The notes under the pieces are model-generated. The model saw nothing but the letters and a program-made list of their open reading frames with translations. It did not search any database and was not told where the DNA came from. The translations under genes were made by a program, and so were the position numbers. This document shows positions 11,716-21,654 of a stretch of 64,000 nucleotides of DNA, in pieces (position 1 is the stretch's first letter; each line of letters begins with the position of its first letter). Source of the DNA: Otatea glauca (lineage: Eukaryota > Streptophyta > Magnoliopsida > Poales > Poaceae); the NCBI GenBank assembly GCA_036346275.1, contig CM070720.1, forward strand, positions 7,665,278-7,729,277. Direction: 5' to 3'.

Positions 11716-13888
11716 TCGCCATCCCCATCACAACCCCAGTAGACCTAAACACAGTGGTACTCACCCTGGGAGCAACTATGATTTCACCACTCTTGGAGCC
11801 ACTCACAATCATGGGAGGATGTGCCGGAGCATGCGCTAAGTAGTCAAATCCTAGACTTTGAATAAATCGACTAATCTTAGACTGGTCTATGATGAGATTA
11901 AGTTTCTTCTTGTCTCGTACAAACTTCTCAAGAGTGCTCATGAGATACTCACACTCTTGGAAAAAACATAGGAAGAACTGGGGGAAGAAGATGAAGAAGT
12001 ACCAGATAAGTAAGAACTACCAACACATGCATTTTTCTCCCTTAGCATTGTTGCCTCAACCTTGAAGGCCTCACAAGAAACGCAAGGGACATTTCTAATC
12101 CTAAGGGTCTGAGCCTCAAGTTCCTTCCTAAGCTCGACTTGGATTTTACCCAAGTCCCCCTCAATCTCAGCACGTCGCAAGCAACTTTCTTGTGACTTAA
12201 CTAGTAAGTCCTTAGCAAGTTCAGCACACTTAACATTCAATGATTCATTGTCAAGTTTTAGTTGCCTACAACCCTCACATGAGCTGATTAAGTCCTTAGA
12301 AGCATGCAATTAAAGTTCATTATTTCTAGTAGATAGCTTTCTAAGGTGAGTGCTTATGGCATCAATTTTAGCAAGCAATTTAGGGCAATTTTCACACGAT
12401 GAGCTAGTGTGAGCATGAAGAAAACTAGTATCTACAGGAATAGCGTCAATAGAATTGGTGCTAACATTCTTCGACCTAAGACTCTCAAGCTCAGAAACCA
12501 CACTATCAGTCATAGTCCTTAGGTTCTCAAGCTTCACAAGCAAAACATTGCAAAGAGTACAATCAGTAGACTCATGGGAGGAACAAGATCTAAGAGAAGC
12601 TAACTCCCGAGTCAAGGTACCCACTTCCATCTCTAATTCCATACACCTAGTCTCTAGCTCTAGTATTAAATTTTCCTAATTTGCAGAAAGCTTCATTGAG
12701 CTGGTCATAGGAGGGTACCTTGCCTGACTCACTGTAGAGGTCAGAGTCACTGATGTCATTGGCATCTGCCATGAAACACATCCCAGTGAAGTTATCATCA
12801 CCTTTGTTCCTCTCTTGCAGATCATCCTCACCCTCGTCGCTCTAGGTCTCCGTGTCGGGGAGGTTGGTGTCATTGAGTGCGACGAGAAAGCGGTGAAAGG
12901 GCTTCTTGTTTTTCGAGAAGTTGCAGTACTTCTTCTCACGCACCGGGTCGTGAACTGCTTCTTATTGTAGTTCTTGTTGGTGTTGTCGTTCTTTACCGAA
13001 CCGCCGGAGTCGTTCTTGCCTTTCTCCAGCTTGGGGCAATTTGCCCAAATGTGGATGGGGCCACCACATTCAAAGCAGGTGATCATGCCACCTCTCTTCC
13101 TCTCCCTCACCCTTTTGTAGGCATGAGAAAATTTGTGGGCTAACAAGGCAAGCTCACTTTTTAGAAATTTTTCCAACTGTTCATCGCTTAGCTCGCAAAG
13201 GGCGAAAAGAAAAAAATCAACTGAAGTCTGCGAAGTGGATCCAATGGAATCGGTGACCAAGGCCATCGACTGTGACTTTGTCTTATGAAAGACAATGTTG
13301 ACCTCAAGAGTTTTGATTCGGGAGTAAAGCCCGTCAAGAGTCAAGATTGATAAGTCTATGGTGTCCTTGATGGTGGTCACCTTCATCTCCCAAACCCAAA
13401 GAACAAGTGCGGTCAAGAAGTGTCGAGCTTTCTTCGAGTCAGGGTATGTGCAACCAACTGTATGGAGATCGCTCAAAATACTTGTAAAGCGACAAAGCAC
13501 TCATCAAGGGTCTCACCAGCTGCTATTCAATTTTCTTGTAGTCATGTTTGTATTGATATTATCTCACCGTCTTGATCTAGGTAGTGCCCACATAGTAAGC
13601 TTCGAGGGTTACCTAGATCTGATGAGCAGATTGTACGTGAAAGATCCTATTGTACTCACTATGGCTAAGGCCCTATATGAGGATGTTCTTTGCCTTAGCA
13701 TTTGCCTCAACGTCAGCTATTTTTCTGACTGTGACATTTTCATCGACATGAATCTCATACGGGAGCTTCACTTTCTACCAAATCAGGAAGCCCTTCGTAG
13801 TGATGTAAGACTCCATTCTTGACTTCTAGAAGAGAAAATCAACTCTAGAAAAGATAGGAGGCTTGGTGGAATATTTATCTGTTGCCAT
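11715..13888 (-). pseudogene. Copia A Gag (minus), frameshifted, zinc knuckle retained
   Basis: The start is the minus-strand ATG at 13886-13888 in a GCCATGGCAACAGATAAATATTCC context, the same start as in Copia B. The reading breaks into several frames between 13880 and 11715. Recognisable parts in order are the UBN2-like capsid region with YPDSKKARHFLTAL (about 13470-13400), a CCHC zinc knuckle C-FE-C-GGPI-H-IWAN-C at about 13068-13027, an Asp/Ser-rich linker, and a coiled coil (about 12640-11990) with CENC, CEGC and CVSC Cys pairs. Gag would coat element RNA in virus-like particles. It is inactivated by frameshifts and by loss of everything downstream. Relationship to the Sire/Maximus clade is suggested by the long Gag and tail, but is not certain. 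Confidence 0.8.
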
Positions 13889-13930
13889 GGCTCTAGAAAC
13901 CAGTCAAGATCTATGGAAGAGCAAACCTAG

Positions 13931-13942
13931 GCTCTGATACCA
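13931..13942 (-). promoter_or_regulatory. Primer-binding site of Copia A (tRNA-iMet)
   Basis: The minus strand reads TGGTATCAGAGC, the standard plant copia site complementary to the 3' end of initiator tRNA-Met. It lies 2 nt inside the LTR edge at 13945, as in Copia B. Confidence 0.9.
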
Positions 13943-13944
13943 AT

Positions 13945-13982
13945 TGAAGGACCGAGATGGCGATCAGAGGGGGGTGAATGAT
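13945..13982 (-). repeat. Copia A 5' LTR, innermost 38 bp
   Basis: On the minus strand it ends ...CGCCATCTCGGTCCTTCA, the same LTR end as Copia B. The rest of this LTR has been pushed to 35432-36488 by insertion of Copia B. The last five bases (ATGAT) are the target-site duplication of B. Confidence 0.9.
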
Positions 13983-14348
13983 TGAAAGATCATGTGGAGG
14001 TCTACCTATGTTGAGTATTTGACTGTATTTGAGTTAGGAATATGATTTATTTTTAGCAACTGGATAATTATTGTATATCATTTTGAACGTTGCTATGTGA
14101 TGGTTTTCCTTGTTTTTGATGGTTACAAGATGACGGTGACAGGTCATCGTGAGGTGGAGGATGATTGGGACTAGGTGAGGTGCGCCGGAGGTTCAGAAGG
14201 TCGGGGATCACCGGAAGATGATCGGAGACAGAGTCACTGAGAGCCTAGAAACAAGGGAATGGCTGAGATGCTAGTTTGGAGCTGCTCGGATCAAGGAGAA
14301 CAGTTGGATTGCGGTTTAGAGGATAGAGTAGTGGCCAAGTTAGCTTGA

Positions 14349-14485
14349 ATTAATCTCAACCCTTGATGAGGTTTCTTGAGGGCCAAGTAGAACTCATCCA
14401 AGGGAAGAGGATGACTCAATCTCAACCCTTGAAGAGGTTTCTTGAGGGCCATGTAGAACTCATCCAAGGGTAGCGAATGACTAAT
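14349..14485 (+). repeat. 66-bp tandem duplication upstream of the LTR TATA box
   Basis: Two copies of a unit starting AATCTCAACCCTTGA(T/A)GAGG lie head to tail just before the LTR promoter. The same pair is present in the other LTR (about 34595-34725), so it predates this insertion. Doubled upstream blocks in LTR promoters often act as enhancers. That role is inferred here. Confidence 0.8.
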
Positions 14486-14491
14486 GAGTAG

Positions 14492-14499
14492 TATAAATA
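14492..14499 (+). promoter_or_regulatory. TATA box of Copia B 5' LTR
   Basis: TATAAATA is followed by GAGGGGGAGGGG. The matching box in the 3' LTR is at 34734-34741. Transcription of the element would start about 30 bp downstream, near the GAGGGG-TAGCTCT-CCCCTC hairpin. Confidence 0.75.
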
Positions 14500-15180
14500 G
14501 AGGGGGAGGGGTAGCTCTCCCCTCTTGAAGGTTTTGAGTGCTCCTTTGAGCTTTGCCCACCTTGTTGTGAGGCTTTGTAAACCTTCCTCTAAAGAAATAA
14601 ATTTTCACTTCCTTACTTTTCTGAATTTAATTTCAGCATTTACATTATGTCTTAAATTCAACATTTAAATTCCGCACTTTAAATCTCACAATTTAAATTC
14701 TTGCAATTTATATTCCCGCAAGTTGGATTTGCCTCCCCTCCTACATGCTTTTAAATTCCGCAATTTAATTTCTTGCAATTTACATTCTTGCAAGTTGGAT
14801 TTGTCTTCCCTCTTACATTCTTGTGCTTCTTGTGCCGAGGATGTATGATTGATGGATGAATCTTCTTTAGATCATATCCTCATCATCTAGGCAATCCTTT
14901 GCAAGAACTCGATCTCTTTGCTCAATGTTTGAGAAATTTTTGTAGATCGCGTTTGAGGTTTTTTGTTTCTTGTGTTCATGCTTACTGTGACAAGTGGGAG
15001 AATATCCAAGATCATCTTAATCATCACAACCCCACAAGCAAGTTCAAGACCAAGATTTTCTTTGTCTTGCTTCTTTGCGTTTAAGTGTTTCAAGTGAGGT
15101 TTTGGCTGGATCCTTTGAGTGGGGAAAAAATTTAATTGTGATCATTCACCTCCCTCTGATCGCCATTTCGGTCCTTCAAC

Positions 15181-15192
15181 TGGTATCAGATC
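15181..15192 (+). promoter_or_regulatory. Primer-binding site of Copia B
   Basis: TGGTATCAGATC starts 2 nt after the LTR end. It matches the initiator tRNA-Met primer site except near its 3' end (AGAGC in relatives). Minus-strand cDNA synthesis would prime here. Confidence 0.88.
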
Positions 15193-15233
15193 TAGTTTTC
15201 CTCTTCCATAGATCTTGACTGGTCTCGAGAGCC

Positions 15234-16670
15234 ATGGCGACGGACAAATATTCCACCAAGCCTCCCATATTTTCTATAGTTGATTTTCCTTTTTGAAATT
15301 CGCGGATGGAGTCATACATCACTGCCTAGGGCTTCCTGATATGGCAGAAGGTGAAGCTCTGGTATGAGGTTCCTGCTGATGAGCATATCACGGCCGACGA
15401 TATGGCTGACGTTGAGGCAAATGCCAAGGCAAGGAACATCCTCATATAGGGCCTTAGACGCAGGGAGTACGACAGGATTTTTCACCTGCGTTCTACTAAT
15501 GAGATTTTGATGACCCTCTATGCTTACCATGAGGGCACCACCCAAATCAAGACTGTGAGACAGGACCAATACAAGCGTTAGTACAACAAATTTGAACAAC
15601 ACACTGGTAAGAGTCTTGACGAGTGCTTTGGTCGGTTTACGAAGATTTTGAGCGATCTTCAAGCAGTCGGTTCCATATACCCTGACTCAGATAATGCTCG
15701 ACATTTCTTGACCGCGCTTGACAGAGATGAAGGTGACCACCATCAAGGACACTACCGACTTGTAAACTTTGACTCTTGACGGGCTTTATTCCCGACTCAA
15801 GAATCATGAGATTGACGTCGTTTCTCGCAAGACGAAATCTCAGTCGACGGCCTTGGTCACCGATCCCACTGGATTCACTTCTGATTCTTCTGCTGGCTTC
15901 TCCCTGTCCGCCCTTTGCGAGCTAAGCGATGAATAACGAGAAAAATTTCCAGAAAAGAGCTTGCTCTTTTGGCTCGAAAATTTTCTCATGCCTACAAAAG
16001 GGTGAGAGAGAGGAAGAGAGGTGACACGATCACTTGCTTCGAGTGTGGTGGCTCCAACCACATTTGATCGAACTGCACCAAGCTGGAGAAGGGCAAAAAT
16101 GACGTCGACGGTTCGGGAAAGAACGATGACACCAACAAGAACCGTAACAAGAAGCCTACAATTCGCCACCCGACGCGTGAGAAGAAGTACGGCAGCTTCT
16201 CGAAGAACAAGAAGCTCTTCCATCCCGTCCTCGCCGCCCTCGATGACATCAACCTCTCTGAAATGGAGATGTGGAGCGACGAAGGCAAGGATGATCCGTA
16301 ATAGTAGAAAGGCGGCGACGACTTCTCCGGCATGTGCTTCATGGTGGATACCAACGGCATTAGCAACTCTGAGCTCTACAACGACTCGGACGAGGTACCC
16401 TCATATGACCAGCTCAATGAAGCTTTTTGCAGACTAGGGAAATTTCATGCTAGGGCTAGAGCTAGGTGTACAGAGCTTGAGAAGGAAGTAGGTACCTTGA
16501 CTCAGGAGTTAGCTTCTCTTAGATCATCTCCCTTCCGAGTCAGTTATGACTGTTCATTGTGTGATGCTTTGCTTGTGGAGCTAGAGAACCTAAGGACTAT
16601 GCATGATAGTGTGCTTACTGAGCTTAAGAGTCTTAGGTTGAAGAATGCTAGCAATGAATCTGTTGATGCT
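15234..16670 (+). pseudogene. Copia B Gag, first part, multiple stops
   Basis: The start ATG at 15234 (ATGGCGACGGACAAATATTCC) matches Copia A. Stop codons interrupt the capsid region repeatedly, for example shortly after VDFPF and within the MESYITA segment. Recognisable parts are YPDSDNARHFLTAL (about 15680-15720), a CCHC knuckle C-FE-C-GGSN-H-I-x-SN-C at about 16038-16080, then DDINLSEMEMWSDEGKDD, a DDFSGMCFMVDTNG block at 16318-16360, and a coiled coil (TELEKEVGTLTQELASLRS). Gypsy G enters at 16671 and the reading resumes at 27965. It cannot make a full Gag. Confidence 0.85.
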
Positions 16671-16952
16671 TGTCGACTTTTGTAGTTAGCAATAAATTTA
16701 TGGGGCAGGCGCTAGATCTCAAACTCGAAGGTCACACAAGACAAGGGGTTAGACAGGTTCAGGCCCTCAGCGATTGAGGTAATACCCCCTCTTCCATACG
16801 GCAACAGAGTTTGGCAATAGAGTTTGGCACGAGGATGTGCCCCCTCTTCCATACGGCAACAGAGTTTGGCACGAGGCACAGCCTTTGGGCCTGTCTTCTC
16901 CTCAGGTGACGTTGGGCCGGTCATGGAGATACCTGGTTCCATATATTCCACA
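16671..16952 (-). repeat. G 3' LTR (left), internally deleted
   Basis: The edges TGTCGACTTTTGTAG and ...ATATATTCCACA match the right LTR, but this copy is 282 bp against 495 bp. The missing block of roughly 210 bp includes the TATATACTGGGGG-type promoter region. A CCTCTTCCATACGGCAACAG block is duplicated next to the deletion. Confidence 0.9.
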
Positions 16953-16966
16953 GTAGCCCCCGAGTG
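16953..16966 (-). promoter_or_regulatory. Polypurine tract of G
   Basis: The minus strand reads ACTCGGGGGCTAC immediately before the LTR, the PPT form typical of Tat-lineage grass elements. It primes plus-strand cDNA. Confidence 0.82.
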
Positions 16967-17387
16967 ATTCATGATTCGATTGCTCTATTTTCGCATCTGG
17001 ACCTTGATTCTGGATCAATATTTCCGATTTCCACTGTAAATCTCCACATAGTGTCTCCATTTGATTTGAAAGCTTCCTCTTGCAGCAAGGGGATTATGAA
17101 GGACTCGAATAAAACCCTGAACTTCCTGTACCGACTGATTACAATCTGACAGAGTTGTAATGAACGAATTCGTGGACCTGTCCCATATTTCAGATGTGGA
17201 TTGGATACTTCTTCCCGCTCGAAATGAAACTTTAATATCTTTTCCTTCCGTGGATTAATACTAGACGGTCTTCAAAGCTGCTTTGGTTCTCTGAGTCAGT
17301 CCAACTTCCGTAAACCTCTTTGGCTTTTGAAACTTCATTAACTTCAAGTCTCTTCGGCTTATGATGCATTTACTTCATCCTCACTGT

Positions 17388-17400
17388 TTTGGCTATAAAG
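17388..17400 (+). promoter_or_regulatory. TATA-like box upstream of antisense small ORF in G
   Basis: TTGGCTATAAAGG lies about 75 bp before the ATG at 17476, on the strand opposite to the retrotransposon genes. It fits a core promoter for the antisense unit. This is a sequence match only. Confidence 0.45.
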
Positions 17401-17475
17401 GGAGAACCATAGCTTCGAAAACTTATCCTTCCTCGTTCAATTCTCACCTTATTGCTTGAAGCTTCTTTCTTCTTC

Positions 17476-17673
17476 ATGAGGAACTTCGAAGACGATGGAG
17501 AGGACCCCGAACTTGCCGAGCTATGGGAGGATTTTGACCGCACCATGGCAGAGTGGGCAAAGGATAAAGCCACCGCTCTTGATCGCGCTGTCGTCGATGC
17601 CTTCCTGGAGATCTTCCCAACCCTCTTTAGGGCCAGGGAGGCCTTGGGTCGCATGCGTCGGGGTGAAGTGTAG
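17476..17673 (+). CDS. Small acidic/helical antisense ORF within gypsy G (65 aa)
   Basis: The frame starts MRNFEDDGEDPELAELW and ends at a TAG after RMRRGEV. It is rich in Glu, Asp, Ala and Arg, predicted helical, with no membrane segment. It is antisense to the element's own genes, lies just inside the 3' LTR and has a TATA-like box upstream. I do not recognise a family. It could be a short regulatory ORF, a first exon of the larger antisense gene, or chance. An upstream in-frame methionine at 17452 (MLEASFFF) is an alternative start. Confidence 0.4.
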   Translation: MRNFEDDGEDPELAELWEDFDRTMAEWAKDKATALDRAVVDAFLEIFPTLFRAREALGRMRRGEV

Positions 17674-17789
17674 GTCCCCTATAAATGTAATACTTTCCCA
17701 AGCATAATGCCCGGTGAACTTTTTATACATAAATAAAGATGTACCTTTTCTCAGCATTTTTTCATGATCGTCATTTTGACGTAGCTTGA

Positions 17790-18240
17790 ACCCAGCTTGG
17801 GGCACGTCGAATCTTGCATGGTTCCTTGGTCGAGCGGTATTCGCACCCAACCGTCGTAGGATACTCCTTAGGTCCGACTTGGGACATGTTAGTATTTGCA
17901 CGGCTCGTGGCCGAATGATACCTATATCCGTAGGACACAGCTTAGGCTCGACTTGGAGCGTATCGGGATTTCTTCGGCTCATGGCTAAGTGATACCCATA
18001 TCCGACTGATGTAGGATACGGCTTGGGCTCATCTTGGAGCGTACCATACATACGTGGCTCTTGGCCGAGTGATACCCGTATCCGACTGGTGTAGGATACA
18101 GCTCTGGTCCAACTTGGAACATATCATATTTACGTGGCTCTTGGCCGAGTGATACCCGTACCCGACTGGTGTAGGATACGGCTCTGGTTTGACTTGGGAC
18201 ATATCAAAGTTTATCCGAATGGTATCCGTACCCGTTTATT
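17790..18240 (+). repeat. Tandem repeat, 80-bp unit, inside gypsy G
   Basis: The unit carries GGCTC(T/A)TGGCC(G/A)A(G/A)TGATACCC(G/A)TATCC...GTAGGATAC(A/G)GCT...ACTTGGA(A/G)C(A/G)TATC. Two adjacent copies (about 18052-18131 and 18132-18211) are exactly 80 bp apart. Earlier copies at about 17810, 17895 and 17970 are more diverged or shortened. Similar arrays near the 3' LTR occur in Tat elements. No coding is expected. Confidence 0.8.
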
Positions 18241-18588
18241 ACGACGCACAACATTTCGACCCTCGTCGGGCATACCATTGGAGTTGTGCCTTGCTAGGCT
18301 CAACTTGTGATATATGATCCGTCATGCGGTAACCAACAGAGACCCAGCGTGGGGCATATCACAAGAAGATATTTTTAATCCATATTGGAGGATATTCACA
18401 CCCGCTTGGTGCATTGAGTGTCTAGGCATCTCATCGTGGGTTGCGACGTGTCCCGGACTCGACTTGGTCAAGCCACAGTTGCCTCCGTCTGTCAGTCCGC
18501 TGCGCTAGTGAGTCATTTCGGGACGCAGAGTAGAGACAGGTGTCTTGCAATTTTCCAGCCTAATCAGCGTAACCCTAACTTTTCCCGC

Positions 18589-18599
18589 TTTTAAAGGCC
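18589..18599 (+). promoter_or_regulatory. TATA-like box upstream of the antisense gene of G
   Basis: TTTTAAAGGCC precedes the main antisense ATG at 18741 by about 145 bp. The intervening leader is C/T-rich, as in plant 5' UTRs. It is a sequence match only. Confidence 0.35.
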
Positions 18600-18740
18600 A
18601 GTCCATGCGTCGCCCGATGGTTCACTCTTTCTTGTGCACTCTTGCCCCTTCTGCTTCCTTGCCTTTCTGACTACTCCGCCATTAGGGTAAACTGCTATTG
18701 CACTCGCATCCTCACGCCGCCGCTGATCCTTTCTTCGAAG

Positions 18741-21358
18741 ATGTCTTCTCCACCCTCCAAGGACGCCTCCACGTCGCCTTCGCCCCAGGATTGGACCACA
18801 TCGACTACGACGGAGGAGCGGATGCAATCCATGGTGGACGACGGTGTTCTCCTGGCCCCGATCCTGGTCTCTGCTCGTCCGGCAGCAGGTGAATCCACCC
18901 CCACTCCTCGCCCTGAAGAGGTCGTGGTCTTTGAGTCTTTCTTCCAACGCGGGCTGGGCCTTCTCACCTGCGCTTTCCTTCGCGGCCTTCTCTACTTTTA
19001 TGAAATCGAAGTAGTGAATTTAAATCCCAATTCCATACTGCGAATCTCCCTTTTCGTCCATCTTTGTGAGGCCTTCCTGGGAATCCGCCCCCATTTCAAC
19101 CTCTTTCGCCATTTTTACCTCTTGAAACCTTATCCCTCGAAAAGTGACCCCAAGGTAGTCGGGGGAGCCGGATTTCAGCTGCGGGAGGGGCTGAAGAAAA
19201 ACTACTTCGCAATTCCCTTCAAAACCTCCAACAAAGGCTGGCATCAAGAGTGGTTCTATTGTGCCAATCTGAAACTTGCTCTTCCCCCCTTTGCTGGTTG
19301 CCGGCCTAAGGTGTCCCTTTCCTGGGTGTCTGCCCCCAACGCCGCCGACATGGATCAGGTGCATGACCTTCTGGCGCTGATTGAGAAATTGAAAGAGGAT
19401 GGCCTCACAGGGGTTGGTCTGGCTCTTCATTTTGTCGCTCGCCGGATTCAGCCTCTGAAGGAGCGAGTCCACTTGGGATTCGCATTCGAAGGGAAGGATG
19501 ATCCAACCAGGGAACTGCTCGGAGCGCTGTCTAGGGAACAAGTATGTGCTCGGGTAGGCGAATTCTTCATCCCGAGCGTCGACGTGTCCACCGTTAGATG
19601 CCCGAAATCTTTCACCGCATCACACCCTCCTCCTGAGGTAAGCGAGTTTGGCCGACCGATTTTTGCCTTTTGTCTCTGAATGTCTTTTGACGGTGTAGTG
19701 CTCCCTTTCAGGATCGGGCGGCCTTCTTTAGCGACGCGCCCCTCCCGGAGATGCCCGTTCACAAGGGCGCTCTTCCCAAACGACCAGCGAGCTCTTCGGC
19801 CGAGGGCCCCGTCACCAAGAAGGGGAAAAAAGCAATGGTCAAAGACTCTGCGAAGCCCCGGCGCCCGACTAGCGGTCCCAAGATACAGGAATCGTCGGCA
19901 AGGGCCCTGATGCCTTCGGCCACCTTTCCTCCTGAGCTCGTGGCGCAGCCGAGCCCTGATATGAGGGACTCGGGCAGTCAGGAGGGATCCAGGGTTCCGA
20001 CCAGTGGCGCCCCGAGTGGTCCCTCCGGGAGTAGTTCTGCCACCCGCAAGAAGCCACCGATAAGGATGAAGAAGTTCGACAGGTTTGTTACCATATCGAC
20101 TCTTTAATTGGCGTGTTTCGCCAGCTTTATTTGCTGACAGTTCTTCTTGTAGGAATCCTTCAGTCGATGTTCCTGTCGAGAAGTCGTCCGGGGTTCCAGT
20201 AGAGGCCGAACCAGAGGAAGTTTTTGTTTCGGTTGAGGAGGCCTTGCCCGTGGACGCCGGAGCTCCTCCCGAGCCCCAGCCGCCTTCGCCGATACCTCAT
20301 GCTTCGGCATCGGGCCTTGCTGCTGAAGAGCGCGTCTCCCGTCCATCCCTCGAAGTCGAGGAGATTCCCCGGATTCTGCGGTCCCCCACCCGCCCCCGAC
20401 TCGTAATGCAAGCCGCGTGGATCGATGAGGAGGACGGCTTGAAGCTCCTGGACGACTCGGAGGAGGAGGAGAAAGAGAGAAATGACTTCTACAGATCATG
20501 CCATGAATCATGACGCCGGCACAGGTAACCACTGTCTGCGCTCATTGTTTTCTTGCTTATGTGAGTCGGCATGTAGTCACCGTTCCGTGTTGATCTCAAA
20601 AATAGGGGCGCTCAAAAAAGAAGAGTGAGTACCTCCTAAGATGCTCCCGGAGGTTCGAACGCGCCAGGTATACCTGGCGGAATTGGAGAAGATCAAGGCC
20701 GGGCATGCAGCCGAGCTGCGGGCTCTCCGGTCAGAGTTGCAGGTGCTGCGGGAGGAGAAGCTCGATGTTATCGGCTCCCTTCGAGGTGAATATCTCTTAA
20801 CCTTCCCGTACTTCTCGTTCAGTCGACTGCCTTTTTTATTTCCTTATATCCGTGTCAGCTCGAGATTCCGAGGTCGCGAAGCTTCAGGGGCGGCTTGAAG
20901 TCTCGAGAAAGGAATTGGATGGTATTCTCTGCCGCTCAACCTTCTCTTATCTTCGTCGTCCTCTGCATGGTCCTTGAAATCCTGCTCTGCTTGCAGATTA
21001 TAAGATCAAGACGCGGGCACATTACACTGTTTTCAATGACAAGGTTAACGCCCTTGAGACGTCTTGCTCAAAGCTCTGCGAAGCCTCGGGGCCCTTGCTG
21101 AGCTCGCTTCATCCCGAAGGTGAGAGGCTGCTCAGTAGGGCCCAAGTTATCAATCAGTTGGAGGAGGCCCCCAACGTGCTCAAGAGACTTCTGAGGGAAG
21201 CGGCGACCGATGGTGCTAGCCAGGCTCTGGCGATTACAAAGTCGCTTTACCCTCAAGTGGATCTTGAAGCTATCAAGGAGGGCTACGCCTGTAACGTAGA
21301 TGAGGATCGGGCCGCCAAGCTCTGGGAGGAAGTCCAAACACCTCTTTGTCTGTTGTAG
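18741..21358 (+). CDS. Antisense multi-exon gene of gypsy G (putative gypsy-type transposon protein, PF04195-like)
   Basis: It lies on the strand opposite to Gag-Pol, between integrase and the 3' LTR. Exon 1 (18741-19637) starts MSSPPSKDASTSPSPQDW and holds the conserved domain: FQRGLGLLTCAFLRGLLYFY, then LNPNSILRISLFVHLCEAFLG, HFNLFRHFYLLKPY, GGAGFQLREG and WHQEWFY. This is the signature of the 'putative gypsy type transposon' family found in Tat elements. GT-AG introns then join exon 2 (19712-20082) and exon 3 (20153-20513) with the frame kept at both junctions. Exons 2-3 are basic and then Pro/Glu-rich. Exon 3 ends in a TGA at 20511. Three further exons (20641-20785, 20859-20921, 20997-21358) also join in phase and encode a coiled coil and a helical C-terminus ending PLCLL. 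The break at 20511 may be a mutation or a missed splice. The function is unknown; roles in regulation or particle biology are speculation. Confidence 0.72.
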
Positions 21359-21654
21359 AAACTTTGGATCTGTAAATTGAAAGTATATAAAGGCGTTTCG
21401 TTGCTCTTGCATTTTTCTCTTTAAATATGCATATTTTTCCGAGTGGTTTCGACATATCATGTCTGACTAGTCCAGCCCCCGGGCTTTGAGGCATGGTTCG
21501 TGACGCATGTCTCAGAGTCTTAAAATCGTAGGAGCGAAGCACTCGGACGCATAAATCTCGAGAAGATTATGTAAAAAAATAACTTTAATATCGATCTTTT
21601 CATTCATTAAGGAACAATTTGAATTACAGAGTTCAAGTGAAAAAACGACGTAGC

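Larger units (their letters stand above)
13983..15178 (+). repeat. Copia B 5' LTR
   Basis: This LTR is 1196 bp and begins TGAAAGATCATGTGG and ends TTCGGTCCTTCA. It contains a TATA box (TATAAATA, 14492-14499), a tandem duplication of a 66-bp unit just upstream (about 14349-14485), and a short GAGGGG/CCCCTC hairpin right after the TATA box. It pairs with the LTR at 34228-35426. Confidence 0.93.

Noticed and set aside
17521..18051. 176-codon minus frame inside gypsy G
   Set aside because: It is antisense to the 80-bp tandem array and small ORF, with no pol motif. Length is explained by repeat periodicity.
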